Part shown: positions 1-11,949 of the stretch, piece after piece | Layout: the number at the start of each line of letters is the position of its first letter | How positions within the stretch are numbered: the first letter of the stretch is position 1 | Source of the DNA: Valencia hispanica | Lineage: Eukaryota; Chordata; Actinopteri; Cyprinodontiformes; Valenciidae | DNA length: 64,000 nt | Reading direction: 5' to 3' | Assembly (NCBI GenBank): GCA_963556495.2 | Contig: OY747716.1 | Location: forward strand, 49,495,818-49,559,817 | The notes under the pieces: model-generated | The model's input: the letters and a program-made list of their open reading frames with translations, nothing else | Database searches by the model: none | Told to the model about the DNA's origin: nothing | Position numbers and translations under genes: made by a program

Positions 1-768
1 CACCTGGGCTATCACCTGAGCTAACACCTGAGCTAACACCTGGGATATTCCCCGAACTACCACCTCAGCTACCACCTCAGCTAACACCTGGGCTAACACC
101 TGTGCGAACACCTTAGCTAAGACCTGAGCTAGAACCTGAGGTAACACCTGAGCTAACACCTGAGCTAACACCTGAGCTAGCACCTGAGCTAACAGCTGGG
201 CTAGTCCCTGAGCTAGCTTCTGAGCTAACCCCTGGGCTAGCCCCATAGCTAACAGCTGAGCTAGCCCCTGAGCTAACACCTGGGCTAGCACCTGACCTTA
301 AAACTGGGCTAACACCTGGGCTAGCCGTCGAGCAAACACCTGAGCTGGCTTCTGAGCTAACACCTGGGCTAGCCCCTGGGCTAACATCTGATCTAACACC
401 TGAGCTAACACCTGGGGTCACTCGTGAGCGAACACCTGGACTAGCCCCCGAGCTAAAACCTGGGCTAGCCCAAGTACTAACACCTGAACTAACACCTGGT
501 CTAGCACCTGAACTAACACCTGAGCTAGCACCTTAGCTAACACCTGAGCTAACACCTGAGCTAGATTCTGAGCTAACATCTGAGCTAACACCTGGGCTAT
601 TCCCAGAGAAAACACCTGTGCTAACACATGAGCTAACACCTGAGTAAGCACCTGAGCTAACACCTGAGCTAACACGAGGGCTAATCCCTGAGTTAAAACC
701 TGAGCTAACACCTGAGCTAGCACCTGAGCTAACACCTTGCTAGCACCCAAGCTAACACCTGAGCTAGC
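1..768. repeat. Left end of window: divergent 12-mer array
   Basis: This stretch holds ordinary but variable 12-mer units. Positions 61-250 match about 7,799-7,988 at an offset of 7,738 bp, including the rare words TTAGCTAAGACC and CCATAGCTAACAG, so this is a copied block. A CpG-bearing variant in its decayed form TCACTCGT lies at 418-425. An 11-bp unit (CACCTTGCTAG, near 733-743) shifts the repeat phase by one base. The same 11-bp unit recurs near 9,191. No gene is seen. Confidence 0.85.
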
Positions 769-3504
769 ACCTGAGCTAACAACTGAGCTTAAACCTGGGC
801 TAGTCCCTAAGATACAACCTGAGCTACCAGCTGAGCTACAACCTGGGCTAACAACTGAGCTAGCACCTGAGCTAACACCTGGGCTAGCCCCTGAGCTAAC
901 AACTGAGCTAGCACCTGAGCTAACACCTGGGCTAGCCCCCGAGCTAACACCTGAGCTAACACCTGGGCTAGCCCCAGAGCTAACACCTGAGCTAGCACCT
1001 GAGCTAACACCTGGACTAGCCTATGAGCTAACACCTGGGATAGCACCTGAGCTAACACCTGAGCAAGCACCAGAGCTAACACCTGAGCTAAAACCTTGGG
1101 TAGTCCCTGAGCTACCACCTGAGCTACCACCTCAGCTAACACCTGATCTAACACCTGAGCTAACACCTGGGGTCGCTCGTGAGCTAACACCTGGGCTAGC
1201 CCCCGAGCTAACTCTTGAGCTAACACCTGAGCTAACACCTGGGCTTTCCCAAGAACTAACACCTGAGCTAACACCTGGTCTAGCACCTGAACTACCAACT
1301 GAGCTAAGACCTGAGCAAGCACCTGAGCTAACAGCTGAGCTATCACCTGGGCTAGTCCCTGAGCTAACACCTGAGCTAACACCTGAGCTAACACCTGGGA
1401 TAGCCCATGAGCTAACACCTGGGCTAGTCCCTGACCTAGCACCTGAGCTAAAAGCTGGGCTAGCCCCTGAGCTAACACCTGAGCTAACACCTGGGCTAGT
1501 CCCTGAGCTAGCAACTGAGCTTAAACCTGGGCTAACACCCGGGCTATTCCTCGAGCAAACACCTGAGCTGTCTTCTGAGCTAACACCTGGGCCAGCCCCA
1601 GAGCTAACACCTGAGCTAGCACCTGTGCTAACACCTGTGCTACCACATGAGCTAACACCTGAGCAAGCACCTGAGCTAACACCTGAGCTAACACCTGAGC
1701 TAAGACCTGAGCTAACACCTGGGCTAGCCCATGAGCTAACACCTGGGCTATTCCCTGACCTAGCACCTGAGCTAAAAGCTGGGCTAGCCCCTGAGCTAAC
1801 ACCTGAGCTAACACCTGGGCTAGTCCCTGAGCTAGCAACTGAGCTTAAACCTGGGCTAACACCTGGGCTAGCCCTCGAGCAAACACCTGAGCTGGCTTCT
1901 GAGCTAACACCTGGGCTAGCCCCTGAGCAAACACCTGAAAAACCACCTGAGCTAACACCTGAGCTAACACCTGGGGTAGTCCCTGAGCTACAACCTGAGC
2001 TACCACCTCAGCTAACACCTGGGCTAACACCTGTGCTACCACCTGGGCTAGCCCCAGAGCTAACACCTGAGCAAGCACCTGAGATAAAAAATGGGATCGC
2101 TCGTGAGCTAAAACCTCGACTAGCCCCCGAGCTGAAACCTGAGCTAACAACTGAGCTTAAACCTGGGCTAGTCCCTAAGATACAACCTGAGCTACCAGCT
2201 GAGCTACAACCTGGGCTAACAACTGAGCTAGCACCTGAGCTAACACCTGGGCTAGCCCCTGAGCTAACAACTGAGCTAGCACCTGAGCTAACACCTGGGC
2301 TAGCCCCCGAGCTAACACCTGAGCTAACACCTGGGCTAGCCCCAGAGCTAACACCTGAGCTAGCACCTGAGCTAACACCTGGACTAGCCTATGAGCTAAC
2401 ACCTAGGATAGCACCTGAGCTAAGACCTGAGCAAGCACCAGAGCTAACACCTGAGCTAAAACCTGGGGTTGTCCCTGAGCTACCACCTGAGCTACCACCT
2501 CAGCTAACACCTGATCTAACACCTGAGCCAACACCTGGGGTCGCTCGTGAGCTAACTCCTGGACTAACCCCCGAGCTAACTCTTGAGCTAACACCTGAGC
2601 TAACACCTGGGCTTTCCCAAGAACTAACACCTGAGCTAACACCTGGTCTAGCACCTGAACTACCACCTGAGCTAAGACCTGAGCAAGCACCTGAGCTAAC
2701 AGCTGAGCTATCACCTGGGCTAGTCCCTGAGCTAACACCTGAGCTAACACCTGAGCTAACACCTGGGATAGCCCATGAGCTAACACCTGGGCTAGTCCCT
2801 GACCTAGCACCTGAGCTAAAAGCTGGGCTAGCCCCTGAGCTAACACCTGAGCTAACACCTGGGCTAGTCCCTGAGCTAGCAACTGAGCTTAAACCTGGGC
2901 TAACACCCGGGCTATTCCTCGAGCAAACACCTGAGCTGTCTTCTGAGCTAACACCTGGGCCAGCCCCAGAGCTAACACCTGAGCTAGCACCTGTGCTAAC
3001 ACCTGTGCTACCACATGAGCTAACACCTGAGCAAGCACCTGAGCTAACACCTGAGCTAACACCTGAGCTAAGACCTGAGCTAACACCTGGGCTAGCCCAT
3101 GAGCTAACACCTGGGCTATTCCCTGACCTAGCACCTGAGCTAAAAGCTGGGCTAGCCCCTGAGCTAACACCTGAGCTAACACCTGGGCTAGTCCCTGAGC
3201 TAGCAACTGAGCTTAAACCTGGGCTAACACCTGGGCTAGCCCTCGAGCAAACACCTGAGCTGGCTTCTGAGCTAACACCTGGGCTAGCCCCTGAGCTAAC
3301 ACCTGAAAAACCACCTGAGCTAACACCTGAGCTAACACCTGGTGTAGTCCCTGAGCTACCACCTGAGCTACCACCTCAGCTAACACCTGGGCTAACACCT
3401 GTGCTACCACCTGGGCTAGCCCCAGAGCTAACACCTGAGCAAGCACCTGAGATAAAAAATGGGATCGCTCGTGAGCTAAAACCTCGACTAGCCCCCGAGC
3501 TGAA
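769..3504. repeat. Higher-order repeat: two tandem copies of a 1,368-bp block
   Basis: Rare variants recur exactly 1,368 bp (114 units) apart. AACTGAGCTT lies at 781 and 2,149, GGGCTTTCCC at 1,241 and 2,609, and GAGATAAAAA at 2,081 and 3,449. The copies are about 769-2136 and 2137-3504, with a short run-on into a third. Inside each copy a 324-bp (27-unit) duplication is visible from TAGCCCATGA at 1,401 and 1,725. The block is kept in phase with no slip, so the + frame stays open across it. Confidence 0.93.
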
Positions 3505-4899
3505 ACCTGAGCTAACAACTGAGCTAACACCTGAGCTAACACCTGGGCTAGCCCAAGAACTAACACCTGAGCTAAAACCTGATCTACCACCTGAACTAAC
3601 ACCTAAGCTACACTCTGAGCTAACATCTGAGCTAACACCTGGTCTAGCCCCAGAGCTAACACCAGAGCTAACACCTGGGCTAACATCTGAGCTAACACAT
3701 GGGGTCGCTCGTAAGCAACACCTTGACTAGCCCCCAAGCTTACAGCTGAGCTAACAACTGAGCTAACACCTGAGCTACACTCTGAGCTAACACCTGGGCT
3801 AGTCACTGAGCTAGCACCTGAGCTAACACCTGGGCTAGCCCCTTAGCTAACACCTGAGCTAGCACCTGAGCTAACACCTGGTCTAGTCACTGAGCTAGCA
3901 CCTGAGCTAACACCTGGGCTAGCCCCCGAGCAAACACCTGAGCAAACACCTGGGCTAGCCCCAGAGCTAACACCTGAGCTAGCACCTGAGCTAACACCTG
4001 GGCTAGCCTTTGAGCTAAAACCTGGGATAGCACCTGAGCTAACACCTGAGCAAGCACCAGAGCTAACACCTGAGCTAAAACTTTGGGTAGTCCCTGAGCT
4101 ACCACCTGAGCTACCACCTCAGCTAACACCTGATCTAACACCTGAGCTAACACCTGGGCTAGCCCCAGAGCTAACACCTGAGCTAGCACCTGAGCTAACA
4201 CCTGGGCTAGCGTTTGAGCTAAAACCTGGGATAGCACCTGAGCTAACACCTGAGCAAGCACCAGAGCTAACACCTGAGCTAACACCTGGGCTAGCCCAAG
4301 AACTAACACCTGAGCTAAAACCTGATCTACCACCTGAACTAACACCTGAGCTACACTCTGAGCTAACATCTGAGCTAACACCTGGTCTAGCCCCAGAGCT
4401 AACACCAGAGCTAACACCTGGGCTAACATCTGAGCTAACACATGGGGTCGCTCGTAAGCTAACACCTTGACTAGCCCCCAAGCTTACAGCTGAGCTAACA
4501 ACTGAGCTAACACCTGAGCTACACTCTGAGCTAACACCTGGGCTAGTCACTGAGCTAGCACCTGAGCTAACACCTGGGCTAGCCCCTTAGCTAACACCTG
4601 AGCTAGCACCTGAGCTAACACCTGGTCTAGTCACTGAGCTAGCACCTGAGCTAACACCTGGGCTAGCCCCCGAGCAAACACCTGAGCAAACACCTGGGCT
4701 AGCCCCAGAGCTAACACCTGAGCTAGCACCTGAGCTAACACCTGGGCTAGCCTTTGAGCTAAAACCTGGGATAGCACCTGAGCTAACACCTGAGCAAGCA
4801 CCAGAGCTAACACCTGAGCTAAAACTTTGGGTAGTCCCTGAGCTACCACCTGAGCTACCACCTCAGCTAACACCTGATCTAACACCTGAGCTAACACCT
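3505..4899. repeat. Tandem duplication of about 744 bp
   Basis: About 3,520-4,155 recurs at 4,263-4,899. The offset is 743 bp before and 744 bp after position 3,716, because the first copy lost one T there and so has an 11-bp unit (CTCGTAAGCAA). Shared markers are CCCCCAAGCTTACAGC (3,731 and 4,475), GTCACTGAGCTAGC and AAAACTTTGGGTAG. The 107 bp between the copies is itself a local copy of 3,957-4,062. No gene is seen. Confidence 0.85.
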
Positions 4900-7800
4900 G
4901 GGGTCGCTCGTGAGCAAACACCTGGGCTAGCCCCCAAGCTAACACCTGAGCTAACACCTGGGTTAGCCCCAGAGCTAACACCTGAGCTAGCACCTGAGCT
5001 AACACCTGGGCTTTCCCAAGAACTAACACATGAGCTAACACCTGGTCTAGCACCTGAACTAACAACTGAGTTAAGATCTGAGCTAGCACCTGAGCTAACA
5101 GCTGAGCTAACACCTGAGCTAACACCTGAGCTAGCACCTGAGCTAACACCTGGGGTAGTCCCTGAGCTAGCAACAGAGCTTAAACCTGTGCTAACACCTG
5201 GGCTTGCCCTCGAGCAAACACCTGAGCTGGCTTCTGAGCTAACACCTGGGGTCGCTTGTGAGCTAACACCTGGACTAGCCCCCGAGCTAACGCTTGAGCT
5301 AACAACTGAGCTTACACCTGGGTTTTCCCAAGAACTAACACCTGAGCTAAAACCTGGTCTAGCACCTGAACTAACACCTTAGCTAAGAGCTTAGCTAGCA
5401 CCTGAGCTAACACCTGAGCTAACATCTGAGCTAGCACCTGAGCTAACACCTGGGCTAGTCCCTGAGCTAGCACCTGAGCTAACACCTGGGCTAACACCTG
5501 GGCTAGCCCTCGAGCAAACACCTGAAATGGCTTCTGAGGTAACACCTGGGCTAGCCCCTGAGCTAACACCTGAGCAAGCACCTGAGCTAAAACCGGGGGT
5601 CGCTCGTGAGCTAACACCTTGACTAGCCCCCGAGCTAAAACCTGAGCTAACAACTGAGCTAACACCTGAGCTAACACCTGGGCTAGCCCAAGAACTAACA
5701 CCTGAGCTAAAACCTGGTCTACCACCTGAACTAACACCTGAGCTACACTCTGAGCTAAAATCTGAGCTAACACCTGGTCTAGCCCCAGAGCTAACACCTG
5801 AGCTAACACCTGAGCTACACTCTGAGCTAACACCTGGGCTAGTCACAGAGCTAGCACCTGAGCTAACACCTGGGCTAGCCCCTTAGCTAACACCTTAGCT
5901 AGCACCTGAGCTAACACCTGGGCTAGCCCCCGAGCTAACACCTGAGCTAACACCTGAGCTAACAGCTGGGCTAGTCCCTGAGCTAGCTTCTGAGCTAAAC
6001 CCTGGGCTAGCCCCATAGCTAACAGCTGAGCTAGCCCCCGAGCTAATACCCTGGGCTAGCAACTGAGCTTAAAACTGGGCTAACACCTGGGCTAGCCCTC
6101 GAGCAAACACCATAGGTGACTTCTGAGCTAACACCTGGGCTAGCCCCTGGGCTAACATCTGATCTAACACCTGAGCTAACACCTGGGGCCGCTCGTAAGC
6201 TAACACCTGGAAAAGCCCCCGAGCTAAAACCTCAGCTAACAACCGAGCTAACACCTGAGCTAACACCTGGGCTAGCCGAATAACTAACACCTGAGCTAAC
6301 ACCTGGTCTAGCACCTGAAGTAACACCTGAGCTAAGACCTGAGCCAGCACCTTAGCTAACACCTGAGCTAGCACCTGTGCTACCACCTTAGCTAAGACCT
6401 GAGCTAGAACCTGAGGTAACACCTGAGCTAACACCTGGGCTAGCCCCAGAGCTAACACCTGAGCTAGCACCTGAGCTAAACCCTGGGCTAGTCCCTGAGC
6501 TAGCACCTGAGCTTAAACCTGGGCTAACACCTGGGCTAGCCCTCGAGCAAACACCTGAAATGGCTTCTGAGCTAACACCTGGGCTAGCCCCTGAGCTAAC
6601 ACCTGAGCAAGCACCTGAGCTAAAACCTGGGGTCGCTCGTGAGCTAACACCTCGACTAGCTCCCGAGCTAAAACCTGAGCTAACAACTGAGCTAACACCT
6701 GAGCTAACACCTGGGCTAGCCCAAGAACTAACACCTGAGCTACACTCTGAGCTAACATCTGAGCTAACACCTGGTCTAGCCCCAGAGCTAACACCAGAGC
6801 TAACACCTGGGCTAACATCTGAGCTAACACCTGGGGTCGCTCGTAAGCTAACACCTTGACTAGCCCCCGAGGTTACAGCTGAGCTAACAACTGAGCTAAC
6901 ACCTGGGCTAGTCACTGAGCTAGCACCTGAGCTAACACCTGGGCTAGCCCCTTAGCTAACACCTGAGCTAGCACCTGAGCTAACACCTGGTCTAGTCACT
7001 GAGCAAGCACCTGAGCTAACACCTGGGCTAGCCCCAAAGCTAACACCTGAGTTAGCACCTGAGCTAACACCTGGGCTAGCCTTTGAGCTAACACCTGGGA
7101 TAGCACCTGAGCTAACACCTGAGCAAGCACCAGAGCTAACACCTGAGCTAAAACCTTGGGTAGTCCCTGAGCTACCACCTGAGCTACCACCTCAGCTAAC
7201 ACCTGATCTAACACCTGAGCTAACACCTGGGGTCGCTCGTGAGCTAACACCTGGGCTAGCCCCCGAGCTAACACCTGAGCTAACACCTGGGTTAGCCCCA
7301 GAGCTAACACCTGAGCTTAAACCTGGGCTAACACCTGGGCTAGCCCTCGAGCAAACACCTGAGCTAAAACCTGGTCTACCACCTGAACAAACACCTGAGC
7401 TACACTCTGAGCTAACATCTGAGCTAACACCTGGTCTAGCCCCAGAGCTAACACCTGAGCTAACACCTGAGCTACACTCTGAGCTAACAGCTGAGCTAAC
7501 ACCTGGGCTAGTCCCTGAGCTAGCACCTGAGCTTAAACCTGTGCTAACACCGGGGCTAGCCCTCGAGCAAACACCTGAGCTGGCTTCTGAGCTAACACCT
7601 GGGCTAGCCCCTGAGCTAACACCTGAGCAAGCACCTGAGCTAAAACCTGGGCTAGCCCCGAGCTAACACCTGAGCTACACTCTGAGCTAACATCTGAGCT
7701 AACATCTGGTCTCGCCCCAGAGCTAACACCTGAGCTAACACCTGGGCTATCACCTGAGCTAACACCTGAGCTAACACCTGGGATAGTCCCTGAGCTACCA

Positions 7801-9893
7801 CCTGAGCTACCACCTCAGCTAACACCTGGGCTAACACCTGTGCTAACACCTTAGCTAAGACCTGAGCTAGAACCTGAGGTAACACCTGAGCTAACACCTG
7901 AGCTAACACCTGAGCTAGCACCTGAGCTAACAGCTGGGCTAGTCCCTGAGCTAGCTTCTGAGCTAACACCTGGGCTAGCCCCATAGCTAACAGCTGAGCT
8001 AACACCTGGTCTAGCACCTGAACTAACAACTGAGCTAACACCTGAGCTAACACCTGAGCTAGTACCTGAGCTAACAACTGGGCTAGTCCCTGAACGAGCA
8101 CCTGAGCTAACACCTGGGCTAGCCCCTGTGCAAACACCTGAGCTAGCACCTGAGCTAACACCTGGGCTAGCCCCTGAGCTAACACCTGAGCTAGATTCTG
8201 AGCTAACATCTGAGCTAAAACCTGGGCTAGCCCTCGAGCAAACATCTGAGATGGCTTCTGAGCTAACACCTGGGATAGCCCCTGAGCGAACACCTGGGCT
8301 ATCACCTGAGCTAACACCTGAGCTAAAATCTGGGAGAGTCCTTGAGCAACCACCTGAGCTACCACCTCAGCTAACACCTGGGCTAACACATGTGCTAACA
8401 CCTTAGCTAAGACCTGAGCTAGAACCTGAGGTAACACCTGAGCTAACACCTGAGCTAACACCTGAGCTAACAGCTGGGCTAGTCCCTGAGCTAGCTTCTG
8501 AGCTAAACCCTGAGCTAGCCCCATAGCTAACAGCTGAGCTAGCCCCTGAGCTAACACCTGGGCTAGCCCTCAAGCAAACACCTGAGCTGGCTTATGAGCT
8601 AACACCTGGGCTAGCCCCTGGGCTAACATCTGATCTAACACCTGAGCTAACACCTGGGGTCGCTCGTGAGCTAACACCTGGACTAGCCCCCGAGCTAAAA
8701 CCTGAGCTAACAACCGAGCTAACACCTGAGCTAACACCTGGGCTAGCCCAAGAACTAACACCTGAGCTAACACCTGGTCTAGCACCTGAAGTAACACCTG
8801 AGCTAAGACCTGAGCCAGCACCTGAGCTAACACCTGAGCTAACACCTGAGCTAGCACCTGAGCTAACAGCTGGGCTAGTCCCTGAGCTAACACCTGAGCT
8901 AACACCTGGGCTAGTCCCTGAGCTAGCAACTGAGCTAGACCCTGAGCTAACACCTGGTCTAACACCTGAGCTAACACCTGAGCTAGTGCCTGAGCTAATA
9001 CCTGGGCTAGTCCCTGAACGAGCACCTGAGCAAACACCTGGGCTAGCCCCTGTGCTAACACCTGAGCTAACACCAGGGCTAGCCCCTGAGCTAACACCTG
9101 AGCTAGATTCTGAGCTAACATCTGAGCTAACACCTGGGCTAGCCCCAAAGCTAACACATGAGCTAACACCTGAGCAAGCACCTGAGCTAACACCTTGCTA
9201 GCACCCAAGCTAACACCTGAGCTAGCACCTGAGCTAACACCTGAGCTAGCACCTGAGCTAACACCTGATCTAACACCTGAGCTAACACCTGGGGTCACTC
9301 GTGAGCTAACACCTGGACTAGCCCCCGAGCTAACGCTTGAGCTAACAACTGAGCTAACACCTGGGCTTTCCCAAGAACTAACACCTGAGCTAACACCTGG
9401 TCTAGCACCTGAACTAACACCTGAGCTAACACCTGGGCTAGTCCCTGAGCTAGCAACTGAGCTTAAACCTGGGCTAACACCTGGGCTAGCCCTCGAGCAA
9501 ACACCTGAGCTGGCTTCTGAGCTAACACCTGGGCTAGCCACCGATTTAACACCTGAGCTAGCACCTGAGCTAAAACCTGTGCTAACACATGAGCTAACAC
9601 CTGAGCAAGCACCTGAGCTAAAACCTGAGCAAGCACCTGAGCTAACACCTGAGCTAACACCTGAGCTAACACCTGGGCTAGCCCATGAGCTAACACCTGG
9701 GCTAGACCCTGACCTAGCACCTGAGCTAAAACCTGGGCTAGCCCCCGAGCTAAAACCTGAGCTAACAACTGAGCTAACACCTGAGCTAACACCTGGTCTA
9801 GCCCCAGAGCTAACACCTGAGCTAACACCTGAGCTACACTCTGAGCTAACACCTGGGCTAGTCACAGAGCTAGCACCTGAGCTAACACCTGGG
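4900..9893. repeat. Zone 1 mosaic of variant 12-mers with private words
   Basis: This is variable 12-mer array without a multi-kilobase period that I could follow. It shares with the rest of the first 10 kb a word not noticed further right, GAGCTACACTCTGAGC (for example near 5,745, 5,816, 6,735, 7,390, 7,475, 7,676 and 9,834). The CpG variant GGGGTCGCTCGT recurs often, with decayed forms at 5,252 (TCGCTTGT) and 9,295 (TCACTCGT). No gene is seen. Confidence 0.8.
7740..8545. repeat. Local duplication with 540-552 bp offset
   Basis: CCATAGCTAACAGC lies at 7,981 and 8,521 (offset 540), and TTAGCTAAGACC at 7,851 and 8,403 (offset 552, one extra unit). The segment running from GGGCTATCACC through the CCATAG word is therefore duplicated in tandem. 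The copies differ at many single positions, so this event looks older than the blocks of zone 2. Confidence 0.75.
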
Positions 9894-10977
9894 CTAGCAC
9901 CTAAGCTAACACTTGAGCTAGCACCTGAGCTAACACCTGAGCTAACACCTGAGCTAGCACCTGAGCTAACACCTGAGCTTACACCTGGGCTAGTCCCTAC
10001 GCTACAACCTGAGCTACCAGCTGAGCTACAACCTGGGCTAACTGAGGTAGTACCAGAGCTAACACCTGAGCAAGGCCCTGAGCAACCCCCTGAGCTAAAA
10101 GCTGGGCTAGCCCCTGAGCGAACACCTGAGCTGGCTTCTGAGCTAACACCTGGGCTAGCCCCTGGGCTAACACCTGGGCTAACACCTGATCTAACACCTG
10201 AGCTAACACCTGGGGTCGCTCATGAGCTAACACCTGGACTAGCCCCCGAGCTAACACTTGAGCTAACAACTGAGCTAACACCTGAGCTAACACCTGGGCT
10301 TGCCCAAGAACTAACACCTGAGCTAACACCTGGTCTAGCACCTGAACTAGCACCTGAGCTAACACCTGGGCTAGCACCTGTGCTAACACCTGAGCTATCA
10401 CCTGAGCTAACACCTGGGCTAGCCACTGAGCTAACACCTGAGCTTGATTCTGAGCTAACATTTGAGCTAACACCTGGGCTAGCCCCAGAGCTAACACCTG
10501 GGCTAGCACCCAAGCTAACACTTTAGCTAGCATCTGAGCTAACACCTGAGCTAGCACCTGAGCTAACACCTGAGCTTACACCTGGGCTAGTCCCTAAGTT
10601 ACAACCTGAGCTACCATCTGAGCTACAACCTGGGCTAACTGAGGTAGCACCTGAGCTAATACCTGAGCAAGGCCCTGAGCAACCACCTGAGCTAAAAGCT
10701 GGGCTAGCCCTTGAGCTAACACCTGAGCTGGCTTCTGAGCTAACACCTGGGCTAGCCCCTGGGCTAACACCTGGGCTAACACCTGATCTAACACCTGAGC
10801 TAACACCTGGGGTCACTCATGAGCTAACACCTGGACTAGCCCCCGAGCTAACACTTGAGCTAACAACTGAGCTAACACCTGAGCTAACACCTGGGCTTAC
10901 CCAAGAACTAACACCTGAGCTAACACCTGGTCTAGCACCTGAACTAACATCTGAGCTAACACCTGGGCTAGCCCTTA
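9894..10977. repeat. Tandem duplication with 597-bp offset and a 9-bp truncated unit
   Basis: ACCTGAGCTT (9,971 and 10,568), the CpG word (10,216 and 10,813) and GGGCTT before CCCAAG (10,296 and 10,893) are all 597 bp apart. 597 is 49 units plus 9 because each copy carries one 9-bp unit, CTGAGGTAG, in the context GGGCTAACTGAGG. That truncated unit is then seen in many zone 2 blocks. Near the left end the offset is about 609, one extra unit. Confidence 0.85.
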
Positions 10978-11949
10978 TGCTAACACCTGAGCTAGCACCT
11001 GAGCTAACACCTTAGCTTACACCTGGAATAGCCCCTAAGCTACAACCTGAGCTACAAGCTGAGCTACAACCTGGGCTAACACCTGAGCTAGCACCTGAGC
11101 TAACACCTGGGCTAGCCCCTGAGCTAACACCTGAGCTAGCTTCTGAGCTAACATCTGAGCTAACACCTGGGCTAGCCCCAAAGCTAACACCTGAGCTAGC
11201 ACCTGAGCTAACACCTGGGCTAACACATGAGCTAACACCTGAGCTAGCACCTCAGCTAACACCTGATCTAACACGAGGGCTAGTCCCTGAGCTAGCACCT
11301 GAGCTACCACCTGGGCAAGTCCCTGAGCTCAGACCTGAACTAGCACCTGAGCTAAAAGCTGGACTAGCCCCCGAGCTAACCCCTGAGCTAGCACCTGAAC
11401 ACCTGAGCTAACACCTGAACTAACACCTGAGCTTGCACCTGAGCTAACAGCTGGGCTAGTCCCTGAGCAAGCTTCTGAGCTAATACCTGGGGTAGCCCCA
11501 TAGCTAACAGCTGAGCTAGCACCTGAGCTAACACCTGAGCTGAAACCTGGGGTAGTCCCTGAGCTACCACCTGAGCTACCACCTCAGCTAACACCTGGGC
11601 TAACACCTGTGCTAACACCTTAGCTTTCACCTGAGCTAACTCCTGTGCTAAAATCTGGGCTAGTACCTAAACTAGCACCTGAGTAAAAACCTGGGCTAGC
11701 CCCTGAGCTAACACCTGAGCTAGCACCTGAGCTAAAACCTGGGCTAGCCCCCGAGCTAACACCTGAGCTAGCTTCTGAGCTAACACCTGGGCTAGCCCCA
11801 GAGCTAAAAGCTGAGCTAGCACCTGAGCTAAGACCTGGGCTAACACCTGAGCTAACACCTGGACTAGCCCCCGAGCTAACCCTGAGCTAACACCTGGGCT
11901 AGCCCTTATGCTAACACCTGAGCTAACACCTGGGATAGCACCCAAGCTA
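10978..11949. repeat. 12-mer array, copy of about 24.5-24.9 kb
   Basis: Markers here recur 13,508-13,520 bp to the right: TACAACCTGA at 11,041 and 24,561, and AGACCTGAAC after CTGAGCTC at 11,331 and 24,839. The 12-bp change in offset is one lost unit. Related copies lie near 31.4-31.7 kb and 32.3-32.6 kb. No gene is seen. Confidence 0.78.

Noticed and set aside
737..3730. A 997-residue protein of Thr-Pro-Glu/Gly-Leu repeats on the + strand
   Set aside because: It starts at TTG, is bounded by two 11-bp units, has no non-repeat domain or splice-site support, and its frame is broken by recurrent TAG words elsewhere. Variation affects first and second codon positions as freely as third.
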